Shown here piece by piece: positions 22,563-29,399 of a DNA stretch of 30,851 nucleotides (positions within the stretch are counted from its first letter, which is position 1; each line of letters starts with the position of its first letter). The position numbers and the translations under genes were made by a program. Location: the NCBI RefSeq assembly GCF_946222305.1, contig NZ_CAMIHZ010000028.1, forward strand, positions 1-30,851. Direction: 5' to 3'. The notes under the pieces were generated by a model. It had not been told where the DNA came from and did no database searches. It saw nothing but the letters and a program-made list of their open reading frames with translations. Origin of the DNA: an uncultured Corynebacterium sp. (GTDB lineage: Bacteria; Actinomycetota; Actinomycetes; Mycobacteriales; Mycobacteriaceae).

Positions 22563-23854
22563 TGACTGAGAATACTTCTACTTTGACCCCTGAACGACAA
22601 GCTGAGCGTGACGAGGTCTACGCCAAGGCGCGTAAGGCCAAAGAAGTTAGCCAAGATGTTCTCCTCAGTACGCTGCAGAAAAATGAACTGCTCGAAAAGG
22701 CAGCCCAAGCGCTAGAGGACAACACCGCTGACATCCTCAAGGCGAACGAAGAGGACCTCACGGCAGGCAAGGAACGTGGCTTGTCTGATAGCCTCCTCGA
22801 CCGCCTCAAGCTGGACGAGGAACGCATCAAGGGCATCGCCAATGGACTGCGTCTGGTTATCGGACTGAGCGACCCAGTGGGCGAGATCGTTCGTGGCCAT
22901 ACCCGTCCCAACGGCTTGCGCCTCAAGCAGGTGCGCGTGCCCCTCGGTGTGATGGGCATGGTCTACGAGGCACGTCCTAACGTGACCGTCGATGCCTTCG
23001 GCCTCGCCGTGAAGTCCGGCAATGTGCCACTGTTGCGCGGATCCAAGTCGGCACGCCACACTAACGAAAAGCTCGTGGACATCCTGCAGACGGTGGCCGC
23101 CGACTACGGGCTGCCACGGGAGATCGTGCAGCTATTGCCGTGCGATACCCACGATTCGGTGCAGGACCTCATTACCGCGCGTGGTCTTGTCGACCTCGTC
23201 ATCCCACGCGGTGGAGCCGGCCTGATCAATGCCGTGGTTACCGGTGCAACCGTGCCCACCATCGAAACCGGCACTGGAAATTGCCACTTTTACATCGACA
23301 AATCCGCGGATGTGGACACGGCCATCGAGCTGGTCATCAATGGCAAGACTCGGCGTTGCTCCGTGTGCAACGCGACCGAGGTGCTGCTGCTGGACTCCAA
23401 CCTGCCGGAGGAGGACAAGAAGCGGGTGCTGAAGGCGCTGCAGGACAAGGGAGTAACTCTCCACGGCAAGAAGGCCGAGTTGGATTCCCTGGCTGCCGAC
23501 GTGGTGGAAGCCACCGATGAGGACTGGACCGATGAGTACCTTTCCTTCGACATCGCGGTGGCCCTGGTTGATGGCGTGGAAGAAGCCGTTAAGCACATCA
23601 AGGAGTACTCCACCGGCCACACTGAGGGTATCGCGGCTCAGGACTACAGTGTGACCAACTACTTCGAGACCTTCGTGGACTCCGCAGCGATTTCCATCAA
23701 CACCTCTACGGCGTGGACCGATGGCGAAATGTTCGGCTTCGGTGCGGAGATCGGAATCTCCACCCAGAAGCTGCACGCTCGTGGCCCCATGGGACTTCCA
23801 GAGCTGACGTCCTCGAAGTGGGTTGTCTCCGGTGACGGCCAAATCCGTCCCTAA
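22562..23854 (+). CDS. proA: Gamma-glutamyl phosphate reductase
   Basis: ProA reduces gamma-glutamyl phosphate to glutamate semialdehyde with NADPH, the second step of proline synthesis. The 430-residue chain is of normal length. It shows VPLGVMGMVYEARPNVTVDA, PRGGAGLI, the catalytic cysteine Cys269 in TRRCSVCNATEVLL, and the C-terminal ALGEFGFGAEIGIST-type segment (GEMFGFGAEIGISTQKLHARGP). It lies downstream of proB, whose product supplies its substrate. Confidence 0.97.
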   Translation: MTENTSTLTPERQAERDEVYAKARKAKEVSQDVLLSTLQKNELLEKAAQALEDNTADILKANEEDLTAGKERGLSDSLLDRLKLDEERIKGIANGLRLVIGLSDPVGEIVRGHTRPNGLRLKQVRVPLGVMGMVYEARPNVTVDAFGLAVKSGNVPLLRGSKSARHTNEKLVDILQTVAADYGLPREIVQLLPCDTHDSVQDLITARGLVDLVIPRGGAGLINAVVTGATVPTIETGTGNCHFYIDKSADVDTAIELVINGKTRRCSVCNATEVLLLDSNLPEEDKKRVLKALQDKGVTLHGKKAELDSLAADVVEATDEDWTDEYLSFDIAVALVDGVEEAVKHIKEYSTGHTEGIAAQDYSVTNYFETFVDSAAISINTSTAWTDGEMFGFGAEIGISTQKLHARGPMGLPELTSSKWVVSGDGQIRP

Positions 23855-24008
23855 CGTTTCATCTTTCGGGCCGAACGGTCATTAGTCGCTCGCAGCCGGG
23901 AGAACGCCTCGATTGCTTTTGGGTGCGGCCCTCTGGTGCACTGGGCCTTACCTAGGTTCGGTAAATCCCGGGCCTAGGGATAGCTCCCGGAAGCAAGGAT
24001 GAACTCCT
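23855..24008. other. Convergent spacer between proA and the YwiC-like gene
   Basis: No gene is visible. Weak inverted repeats are GGCCC (23927-23931) / GGGCC (23943-23947), TTACC (23948-23952) / GGTAA (23960-23964) and a distant CCGGGAG / CTCCCGG pair. No T-run follows, so I cannot call a definite terminator. Confidence 0.3.
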
Positions 24009-24914
24009 CTACACCACGGCAATGCCCGCGGCGATAAGCGCAAGAACCAATGGGATCTCCCACAACCCCACTCGCTTGGGCGTCCAAGCGGTGGGGTTGC
24101 GCCGTGCTTGAGCAGGAATAGCTCCACTGCGCCACCAGGCGCCCGCCATCGTCACGATCAGCAGGATCGCCCCCGCCAGATTCTTCCCATCACTCAGGTA
24201 GGCAGCCACCGTGGTGATCACAGTCAAGACGAAAGCCGTCGCATGGTACTTCCGCGATAGGTTCTCGAACGGAGCGTTACCCTTTTCCCGGATCATCGTT
24301 TTCACGTAGAAAATCGTGCCCACGTAATACAGCGCAGTAGCTACAACTAGAACCCACAATTCCGCCGGAACGTTGAAAAAGAACCACGGCAGTGGGGCGA
24401 ATTCGCCAGTGCTGGCCATCACTAGCATCATCATCGAACTAGCTAGGGTGGTGGCGATACCCGAGGTGAGGGAGCGCGGTCGGCGTCGAATAATTTCGGC
24501 AACGGCCACCGCAACCAACGGTGCAAACCCCAAAGCCCACCACGCCAAACCGGGATATAGAACTAAAGCAGCTACACCAGCTAGGAACGCGATTAACCCG
24601 TAGACGATCATTGGCCGGGCATACTCCGCTTTACGCTGCGGAGCCCGGGCCTTAAACCACAAACCGAACGCGAAAAACCAGAAGTACCCCACGATCCACG
24701 CGATCGCGATCGCGGGAACGGCCACGCGGTGGTGCACCCCAGCCGGCCCCTGGTACGCCACAGCGATAATTGCGCCCACCAACATCGGTGCCACTAACAT
24801 CGCCCAAGCCCCGTGCTGATTGGGTACCCAAGGGTTGATTCCACCAAGGCGACGGGAAGTCTGCCGCCTGTGCGGAGCGGGGCTTGCGGTGCCGGTTAGG
24901 TGCTGCGAGGACAT
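24009..24914 (-). CDS. YwiC-like family integral membrane protein
   Basis: The 301-residue protein starts MSSQHLTGTASPAPHRRQTS and soon shows NPWVPNQHGAWAMLVAPMLVG, the signature of the YwiC-like family (function unknown). About eight hydrophobic helices follow, with a basic loop (IIRRRPRSL) and a conserved KTMIREKGN...SRKYHA loop. The polar N-terminus of about 30 residues is probably cytoplasmic. The ATG ending at 24914 has no Shine-Dalgarno sequence but a perfect TACAAT -10 nine nt upstream. It is convergent with proA and divergent from nadD. Possible roles include transport or a membrane-bound transferase; nothing in the sequence decides. Confidence 0.8.
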   Translation of the reverse strand: MSSQHLTGTASPAPHRRQTSRRLGGINPWVPNQHGAWAMLVAPMLVGAIIAVAYQGPAGVHHRVAVPAIAIAWIVGYFWFFAFGLWFKARAPQRKAEYARPMIVYGLIAFLAGVAALVLYPGLAWWALGFAPLVAVAVAEIIRRRPRSLTSGIATTLASSMMMLVMASTGEFAPLPWFFFNVPAELWVLVVATALYYVGTIFYVKTMIREKGNAPFENLSRKYHATAFVLTVITTVAAYLSDGKNLAGAILLIVTMAGAWWRSGAIPAQARRNPTAWTPKRVGLWEIPLVLALIAAGIAVV

Positions 24915-24929
24915 AGTGAGGTTATTGTA
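24914..24929 (-). promoter_or_regulatory. Putative leaderless promoter of the YwiC-like gene
   Basis: On the minus strand TACAAT (24929-24924) is a full match to TANANT and lies 9 nt before the ATG at 24914. No Shine-Dalgarno sequence is seen. Confidence 0.6.
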
Positions 24930-25013
24930 AACCCGTAGCGTCTACGAAAGATATCCATGCAGGGCTCAGTCTCGCCCCTGCTAGGTGCACGCAATCCAGG
25001 AGAAAAGTTTTCA

Positions 25014-25712
25014 GTGACATCCAAAGAGTCCGCGACATCTAATGAGGCCGCGCCGACCCCGGAACCACGGCAGCACGAATCCCAGCGCCACACCCACGCC
25101 AGCCCGCGCCGGGTGGGAATCATGGGCGGGACCTTCGACCCGATTCACAACGGGCACCTCGTGGCTGGGTCAGAAGTAGCGGACATGTTCGACCTTGATG
25201 TCGTGGTTTACGTCCCCACCGGCCAACCGTGGCAGAAGAAGGGGAAAAACGTCTCTGCGGCAGAGGACCGCTACCTGATGACCGTGATCGCCACGGCCTC
25301 GAACCCCAGCTTCGAGGTCTCGCGGGTGGACATCGATCGCGAGGGCGATACGTTCACGGTCGATACCCTCACAGATATGCGCGAAATCTACCCAGAGGCC
25401 GAGCTGTTTTTCATCACCGGTGCGGACGCACTGAACAAGATCGTCACGTGGCGAGATTGGGAATCGATGTTCGAGCTGGCACACTTCGTAGGTGTGACGC
25501 GGCCGGGGTACTCACTTTCTTTTTCCGACGCCGAGACCTCCCCGCTCAAGCGCGAACTGGATGCCGGTAGGTTGCGACTCGTGGAAATTCCCGCCATGGC
25601 GATCAGCTCCACTGACATCCGCGAACGCTCCGCCTCGGGCCGCCCAGTGTGGTACCTCGTGCCCGATGGCGTGGTGCAATACATCGCTAAGCATCGCATG
25701 TATGTGCGCTAA
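25014..25712 (+). CDS. nadD: Nicotinate-nucleotide adenylyltransferase
   Basis: NadD joins nicotinate mononucleotide to AMP in NAD synthesis. The protein carries the nucleotidyltransferase motifs GGTFDPIHNGH (38-48) and ISSTDIR (197-203), and the region VYVPTGQPWQKKGK typical of actinobacterial NadD. I chose the GTG at 25014 because AGGAG (24998-25002) stands 11 nt upstream, giving 232 residues with a short disordered N-terminus. An ATG at 24957 in the same frame would add 19 residues but has no ribosome binding site. The gene is divergent from the YwiC-like gene and leads the nadD-rsfS-gpgP-degV group. Confidence 0.94.
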   Translation: MTSKESATSNEAAPTPEPRQHESQRHTHASPRRVGIMGGTFDPIHNGHLVAGSEVADMFDLDVVVYVPTGQPWQKKGKNVSAAEDRYLMTVIATASNPSFEVSRVDIDREGDTFTVDTLTDMREIYPEAELFFITGADALNKIVTWRDWESMFELAHFVGVTRPGYSLSFSDAETSPLKRELDAGRLRLVEIPAMAISSTDIRERSASGRPVWYLVPDGVVQYIAKHRMYVR

Positions 25713-25748
25713 CATGACAAGAAAAGTACATTTCGAAAGGCTGACCGT

Positions 25749-26219
25749 TTGACTGCCCACGCAGATTCAATTGCAATGGCGGGCTTGGCCGCCCGCGCCG
25801 CCGCTGACAAGCTGGCGGAGGACATTTTGGTTATCGACGTCTCCGAGCGTCTGGCTATCACCGATTGCTTCGTCATCGCTTCCGGCGACAATGAGCGCCA
25901 GGTCAACGCGATCATCGACGAAGTGGAAGATCAACTCAACGAAGAGGGCTGGAAGCCTACCCGCCGCGAAGGCCGCGGAGAAGGCCGCTGGGTTTTGCTG
26001 GACTACGGCGATATCGTCGTTCATGTTCAGCGCAAGGATGAACGCGGATTCTACGCGCTCGACCGCCTGTGGCGCGATGCCCCACAGATCGAGGTCGAGG
26101 GAGTAGAGCAAATTGATCGTGGTCCGGCGTGGGATGCCACCGAGGTCGATGAACGCGATGCCGTGAGCGCCGACGATTTGCCACTCGCCGGCCCCACTCC
26201 GGATGCGGACGAACTCTAA
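25749..26219 (+). CDS. rsfS: Ribosomal silencing factor RsfS
   Basis: RsfS binds L14 on the 50S subunit and blocks joining of 30S when nutrients are scarce. The start is a TTG with GAAAGG at 25735-25740 and an 8-nt spacer. The RsfS core (LAEDILVIDVSERLAITDCFVIASGDNERQ..., then GEGRWVLLDYGDIVVHV and RGFYALDRLW) is complete by about residue 115. The remaining ~40 residues are an acidic tail. The stop codon shares one base with the next ATG (TAATG), so translation is probably coupled. Confidence 0.95.
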   Translation: MTAHADSIAMAGLAARAAADKLAEDILVIDVSERLAITDCFVIASGDNERQVNAIIDEVEDQLNEEGWKPTRREGRGEGRWVLLDYGDIVVHVQRKDERGFYALDRLWRDAPQIEVEGVEQIDRGPAWDATEVDERDAVSADDLPLAGPTPDADEL

Positions 26220-27010
26220 TGCCCACTGCCCGCGTGGCTGACCGCCGCCTGGTGCTGATTCGGCATGGCCAGACCGAGTATAACGCCACCGGTCGCATGC
26301 AAGGTCAGTTGGACACTGAACTCAGCGCCGTGGGGCGCGAGCAGGCCCGTGCCGCGGCCGAGGTACTCGCCGAATGGAATGTCTCGCGCGTAATCGCCAG
26401 TGATCTGGACCGCGCCCAAGAAACCGCACGTATCTTGGCAGCGCCGTGGGGTATCGAGGTCGAAACCGATAGGCGCCTGCGGGAAACTGATCTCGGTGCG
26501 TGGCAAGGGGCGTCGCATCAAGAAGTCGACGCCGCCTACCCCGGCCAGCGGGCGTACTGGAAGCACGACCCGGAGTGGGCGCCGCCGCAGGGAGAATCCC
26601 GCATGCAAGTGGCTGAGCGCGCGTTCGCGGTGGTCGATGAATTGATGAACACGGATTCTTTTGAGCGCGGCCTAGTGGTGATGGTCGCGCACGGAGGGAC
26701 GATCGGTGCGTTGACCGCTAGGTTGCTGGGACTGCCGGCGTCGCATTCTCTGATGTTTTCCGGGCTTGGGAACGTGTGCTGGTCGCAGTTGTTGGCACGC
26801 CCGCAGTTCGTGAGTGCACAGGGGGACGCATCGCAACCCGCCGTTGATGGTTCCACGGTGCCGTTGATGCCCAGCAATGATGAGCAGTGGTGGAAATCGC
26901 CAAAATGGTTCCTCGAGGGATGGAATGTTCATGCGAACGCTGCGGCCCCTGCCGGAGCACCCAGTCCGGATGAGGGCGGCGATGCTGGTGGGGCCGGAGG
27001 TGGACGTTAA
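26219..27010 (+). CDS. gpgP: Histidine phosphatase, probable glucosyl-3-phosphoglycerate phosphatase
   Basis: The protein belongs to the phosphoglycerate-mutase-like histidine phosphatases. The catalytic His16 lies in LVLIRHGQTEYN, the second histidine His158 in VMVAHGGTIGAL, and the glutamate in RRLRETDLGAWQG. In mycobacteria the gene at this position after nadD and rsfS is gpgP, which removes phosphate in the synthesis of methylglucose lipopolysaccharide precursors, so I assign it by context. The specific substrate cannot be proved here; a broad acid phosphatase is the alternative. The 263-residue chain ends with a Gly/Ala/Pro-rich tail of about 45 residues. It overlaps the neighbours on both sides by one base. 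Confidence 0.85.
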   Translation: MPTARVADRRLVLIRHGQTEYNATGRMQGQLDTELSAVGREQARAAAEVLAEWNVSRVIASDLDRAQETARILAAPWGIEVETDRRLRETDLGAWQGASHQEVDAAYPGQRAYWKHDPEWAPPQGESRMQVAERAFAVVDELMNTDSFERGLVVMVAHGGTIGALTARLLGLPASHSLMFSGLGNVCWSQLLARPQFVSAQGDASQPAVDGSTVPLMPSNDEQWWKSPKWFLEGWNVHANAAAPAGAPSPDEGGDAGGAGGGR

Positions 27011-28269
27011 TGACGGTACAAGTTCTCACGGACTCCACCAGCTGCCTGCCTGCGGAACTCGCCGGCGAAGCCGGGGTAGTCGTAGTTCCCATCCACGCCG
27101 ATGGGGAAGGGGAGGGGCGCACAACTGCTGGTTTGAGCGCGATGGAGCTGACCGCTCACTACGCCCGTTTGCTGGAACGCAGCGGCGATGAGGGCGTGGT
27201 CGCGCTCCACATCGCCAAGGGACTGAGCGCGACGTGGTCCAACGGCACCACCGCCGCGGGCGTGGTTGGCGATGCCGTGCGCGTTATCGATACCGAATCT
27301 GCCGGAATGGTCATTGGCTACGCCGCCCTGGCAGCCGGTGAATGCGCCAAAAACGGGGGGACCGTAGACGAGGTAGAGACGGCGGCCCGCGAAGCACTGC
27401 GCACATCACGGCTGTGGTTATACGTGCACCGCATTGACGCGCTGCGCAAGGGCGGCCGCCTATCCACCGCGCGGAGTCTGTTCACCTCGGCCCTCGCATT
27501 TAAACCGATCTTCGAAATCGCCGGTGGAAAGCTGACTTTGGCGGTGCGTTCGCGCACGCAGGCCAAGGCGATGGATCGGTTGCTGAACCTTGTGTTGGAG
27601 CAGGTGAAAAACACGACTGTGCGGGTTGAACCTGGAGAAGACCCCTCTGCGGTTCCAGCGCCGGTGATGCGCGTGGCCGTGCATTATTCCGATGATCCTG
27701 AAGCTGCTGCGGAGCTGCTGGCACGGATTCAGGTTGCCGTGCAAGAGCTTGGCGAAACAGATCGCGATGGCGCGGAGGCTCCTGTTTCTTCTGATTCGAC
27801 GTCGCGCCGGCCCAAGGAAGCCAAGAGCGGGCGGCACGGGGGCGTCGAGGTAGAAGATGCGGCGAAACCTGCAGTGCGGGAAGTAGTCAACGAGGTGGCA
27901 AAGTCCGCGACCACATTTTTGGAGCGGGTCGTAGCTAGCCGCGCAGTGCAAAAACTCACGGCGGTTGCCGAAGCAGGAGCGGCTGCACATTCCACCGGCG
28001 ATGCTTCGGGAGCTCAAAAGGCTGAGGAAGGCAAAGAGCCAGTCGCGAAGGCACCATCGGTGGAAAAGTCGCCGAAGTCTGCGAAGTCGAGTAAGGCGGC
28101 CAAGTCCTCCAAGGTGGCTCAGTCGAAACCGGATGCCTCAGAAACTGAAGGGGCGCAGCATGTTGTGCCCAAAGTCGAATTGCATCTGATTTCCTTGGCG
28201 GAGGCTGTGCAGATTCACACTGGTCCGGGAGCGATCGCGGTATCCACGGTGCAGCTGCCGGCCGAGTAG
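27010..28269 (+). CDS. DegV family protein with a large internal insertion
   Basis: DegV proteins bind a fatty acid between two alpha/beta domains and can serve as carriers for fatty-acid kinase systems. The N-terminus MTVQVLTDSTSCLPAELAGE and the segment RIDALRKGGRLSTARSLFTS...FKPIF are diagnostic. The 419-residue chain is much longer than the usual 280. Residues about 250-385 are an inserted segment: acidic and basic disordered stretches, an amphipathic helix-like part (AVREVVNEVAKSATTFLERV), and a Lys/Ser/Ala run (KSPKSAKSSKAAKSSK). After it the normal DegV ending resumes (LHLISLAEAVQIHTGPGAIAV). The start overlaps the gpgP stop (TAATG). The fatty-acid ligand is inferred from the family only. 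Confidence 0.9.
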   Translation: MTVQVLTDSTSCLPAELAGEAGVVVVPIHADGEGEGRTTAGLSAMELTAHYARLLERSGDEGVVALHIAKGLSATWSNGTTAAGVVGDAVRVIDTESAGMVIGYAALAAGECAKNGGTVDEVETAAREALRTSRLWLYVHRIDALRKGGRLSTARSLFTSALAFKPIFEIAGGKLTLAVRSRTQAKAMDRLLNLVLEQVKNTTVRVEPGEDPSAVPAPVMRVAVHYSDDPEAAAELLARIQVAVQELGETDRDGAEAPVSSDSTSRRPKEAKSGRHGGVEVEDAAKPAVREVVNEVAKSATTFLERVVASRAVQKLTAVAEAGAAAHSTGDASGAQKAEEGKEPVAKAPSVEKSPKSAKSSKAAKSSKVAQSKPDASETEGAQHVVPKVELHLISLAEAVQIHTGPGAIAVSTVQLPAE

Positions 28270-28318
28270 CGCTGCGGTTTTCCACAGGGGTCCGATTCTC
28301 CACAAGCTCTTGGGGTTT

Positions 28319-28349
28319 TTCACGGTCGATCGCACCGAGAAGCCGTGAA
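28319..28349 (+). other. Inverted repeat between degV and comEA
   Basis: TTCACGG (28319-28325) pairs with CCGTGAA (28343-28349) around 17 nt. A TTTTT run lies before, not after, the stem on the plus strand. It could be a weak terminator for minus-strand transcripts or a site for a regulator of comEA. Confidence 0.3.
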
Positions 28350-28367
28350 TCGTCGGGTGGGTTTGCT

Positions 28368-28380
28368 TAGCTTTCTGGCA
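28368..28380 (+). promoter_or_regulatory. Weak leaderless-type promoter candidate for comEA
   Basis: TAGCTT (28368-28373) lies 6 nt before the ATG at 28380 and no Shine-Dalgarno sequence is present. The hexamer match is poor. Confidence 0.25.
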
Positions 28381-29399
28381 TGCGAGAGTCGGGGTTAAGC
28401 AAGCAGACGGCGGAATCTAAGCGCCGGGAGATGCTGCAAAAGCGGGTGGAGGAGCTCACCCAGCCCATTGCTGAGCACGAAATCGCCGAGCTCGATCTGG
28501 ACACGCGACAAGGATTTACCCGTCGTTCGGGCAGCATCGTCATGGTGGCTGTGGTGCTGTTGGCGGCGGTTGTTGGTGCCGTGTTGGGGATTCGGATGCT
28601 CACCGGTGGCGACGCCGATAGCAGCGCCGGCGGTGCAGCCGGAACGAAAGGGACTCATGCCTTGAGCGTCCCGGTGAATGGTCGAGCTGGCGGTGAAGAT
28701 GACCCCAATGGCCAAGGCGCAGGAAGCCGCGCCGGGGGAGCTGATGGTTTGAACGCAAACCCCACCCAGACGGAATTGGGCGCGCCACATGATCACCCTA
28801 AACCTGATAGTGGGGCTGGCAACGGCATCATCGTCGTGAGTGTGCAAGGGATGGTTGCCCACCCGGGACTCTTGCGGGTGAAAGACGATCTGCGTGTTGG
28901 GGATGTGGTTACGCTGGCCGGCCCGATACATCCGCGGGCGCGCCTACACGGGGTGAACCTCGCGCAAAAAGTGAGAGACGGCCTGCAGATTGTCGTGGAT
29001 GCCAAAGGGTCCCGGTTGGTCATGCCCGTCGCTGTTGACGGTGAAGCCCCTCTCGCTGCTGGTGCCGCATCCCCCGATGGTGCTGAAGGTAGTGACGCGA
29101 GCGGCAGCGCTGGTGCAGCGAGCCCACCCGCAAACGCTGCACCGGGGAGGGGAGCACAGGGGAAGGGAGCACCGGGGGAAACAACACCCGGCACAGGCGC
29201 AGCCGGTGGCAAGGTCAATATCAATACCGCAGATCAAACGGCGCTGGAAACCCTCAGCGGTGTGGGCCCCGCTACCGCCAAAGCAATCATCGAATGGCGC
29301 ACAACCAATGGAAAATTTCGCAGCATCGAGCAGCTGATGGAGGTCCGAGGCATCGGACCGGCGAAATTCGCCGCAATGAAAGATGCGGTCACCGTATGA
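28380..29399 (+). CDS. comEA: ComEA family DNA-binding protein
   Basis: ComEA captures double-stranded DNA at the cell surface in naturally competent bacteria. The 339-residue protein has a cytoplasmic charged N-terminus (1-50), one membrane helix (about 51-71), a Gly/Ala/Pro-rich disordered linker, an SLBB-like domain (about 147-210, IIVVSVQGMVAHPGLLRV), a second linker, and a helix-hairpin-helix DNA-binding domain (278-339) with VNINTADQTALETLSGVGPATAKAI and VRGIGPAKFAAM. This architecture is standard. Its stop overlaps the comEC start (ATGA). Competence itself is not shown by the presence of the genes. Confidence 0.92.
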   Translation: MRESGLSKQTAESKRREMLQKRVEELTQPIAEHEIAELDLDTRQGFTRRSGSIVMVAVVLLAAVVGAVLGIRMLTGGDADSSAGGAAGTKGTHALSVPVNGRAGGEDDPNGQGAGSRAGGADGLNANPTQTELGAPHDHPKPDSGAGNGIIVVSVQGMVAHPGLLRVKDDLRVGDVVTLAGPIHPRARLHGVNLAQKVRDGLQIVVDAKGSRLVMPVAVDGEAPLAAGAASPDGAEGSDASGSAGAASPPANAAPGRGAQGKGAPGETTPGTGAAGGKVNINTADQTALETLSGVGPATAKAIIEWRTTNGKFRSIEQLMEVRGIGPAKFAAMKDAVTV

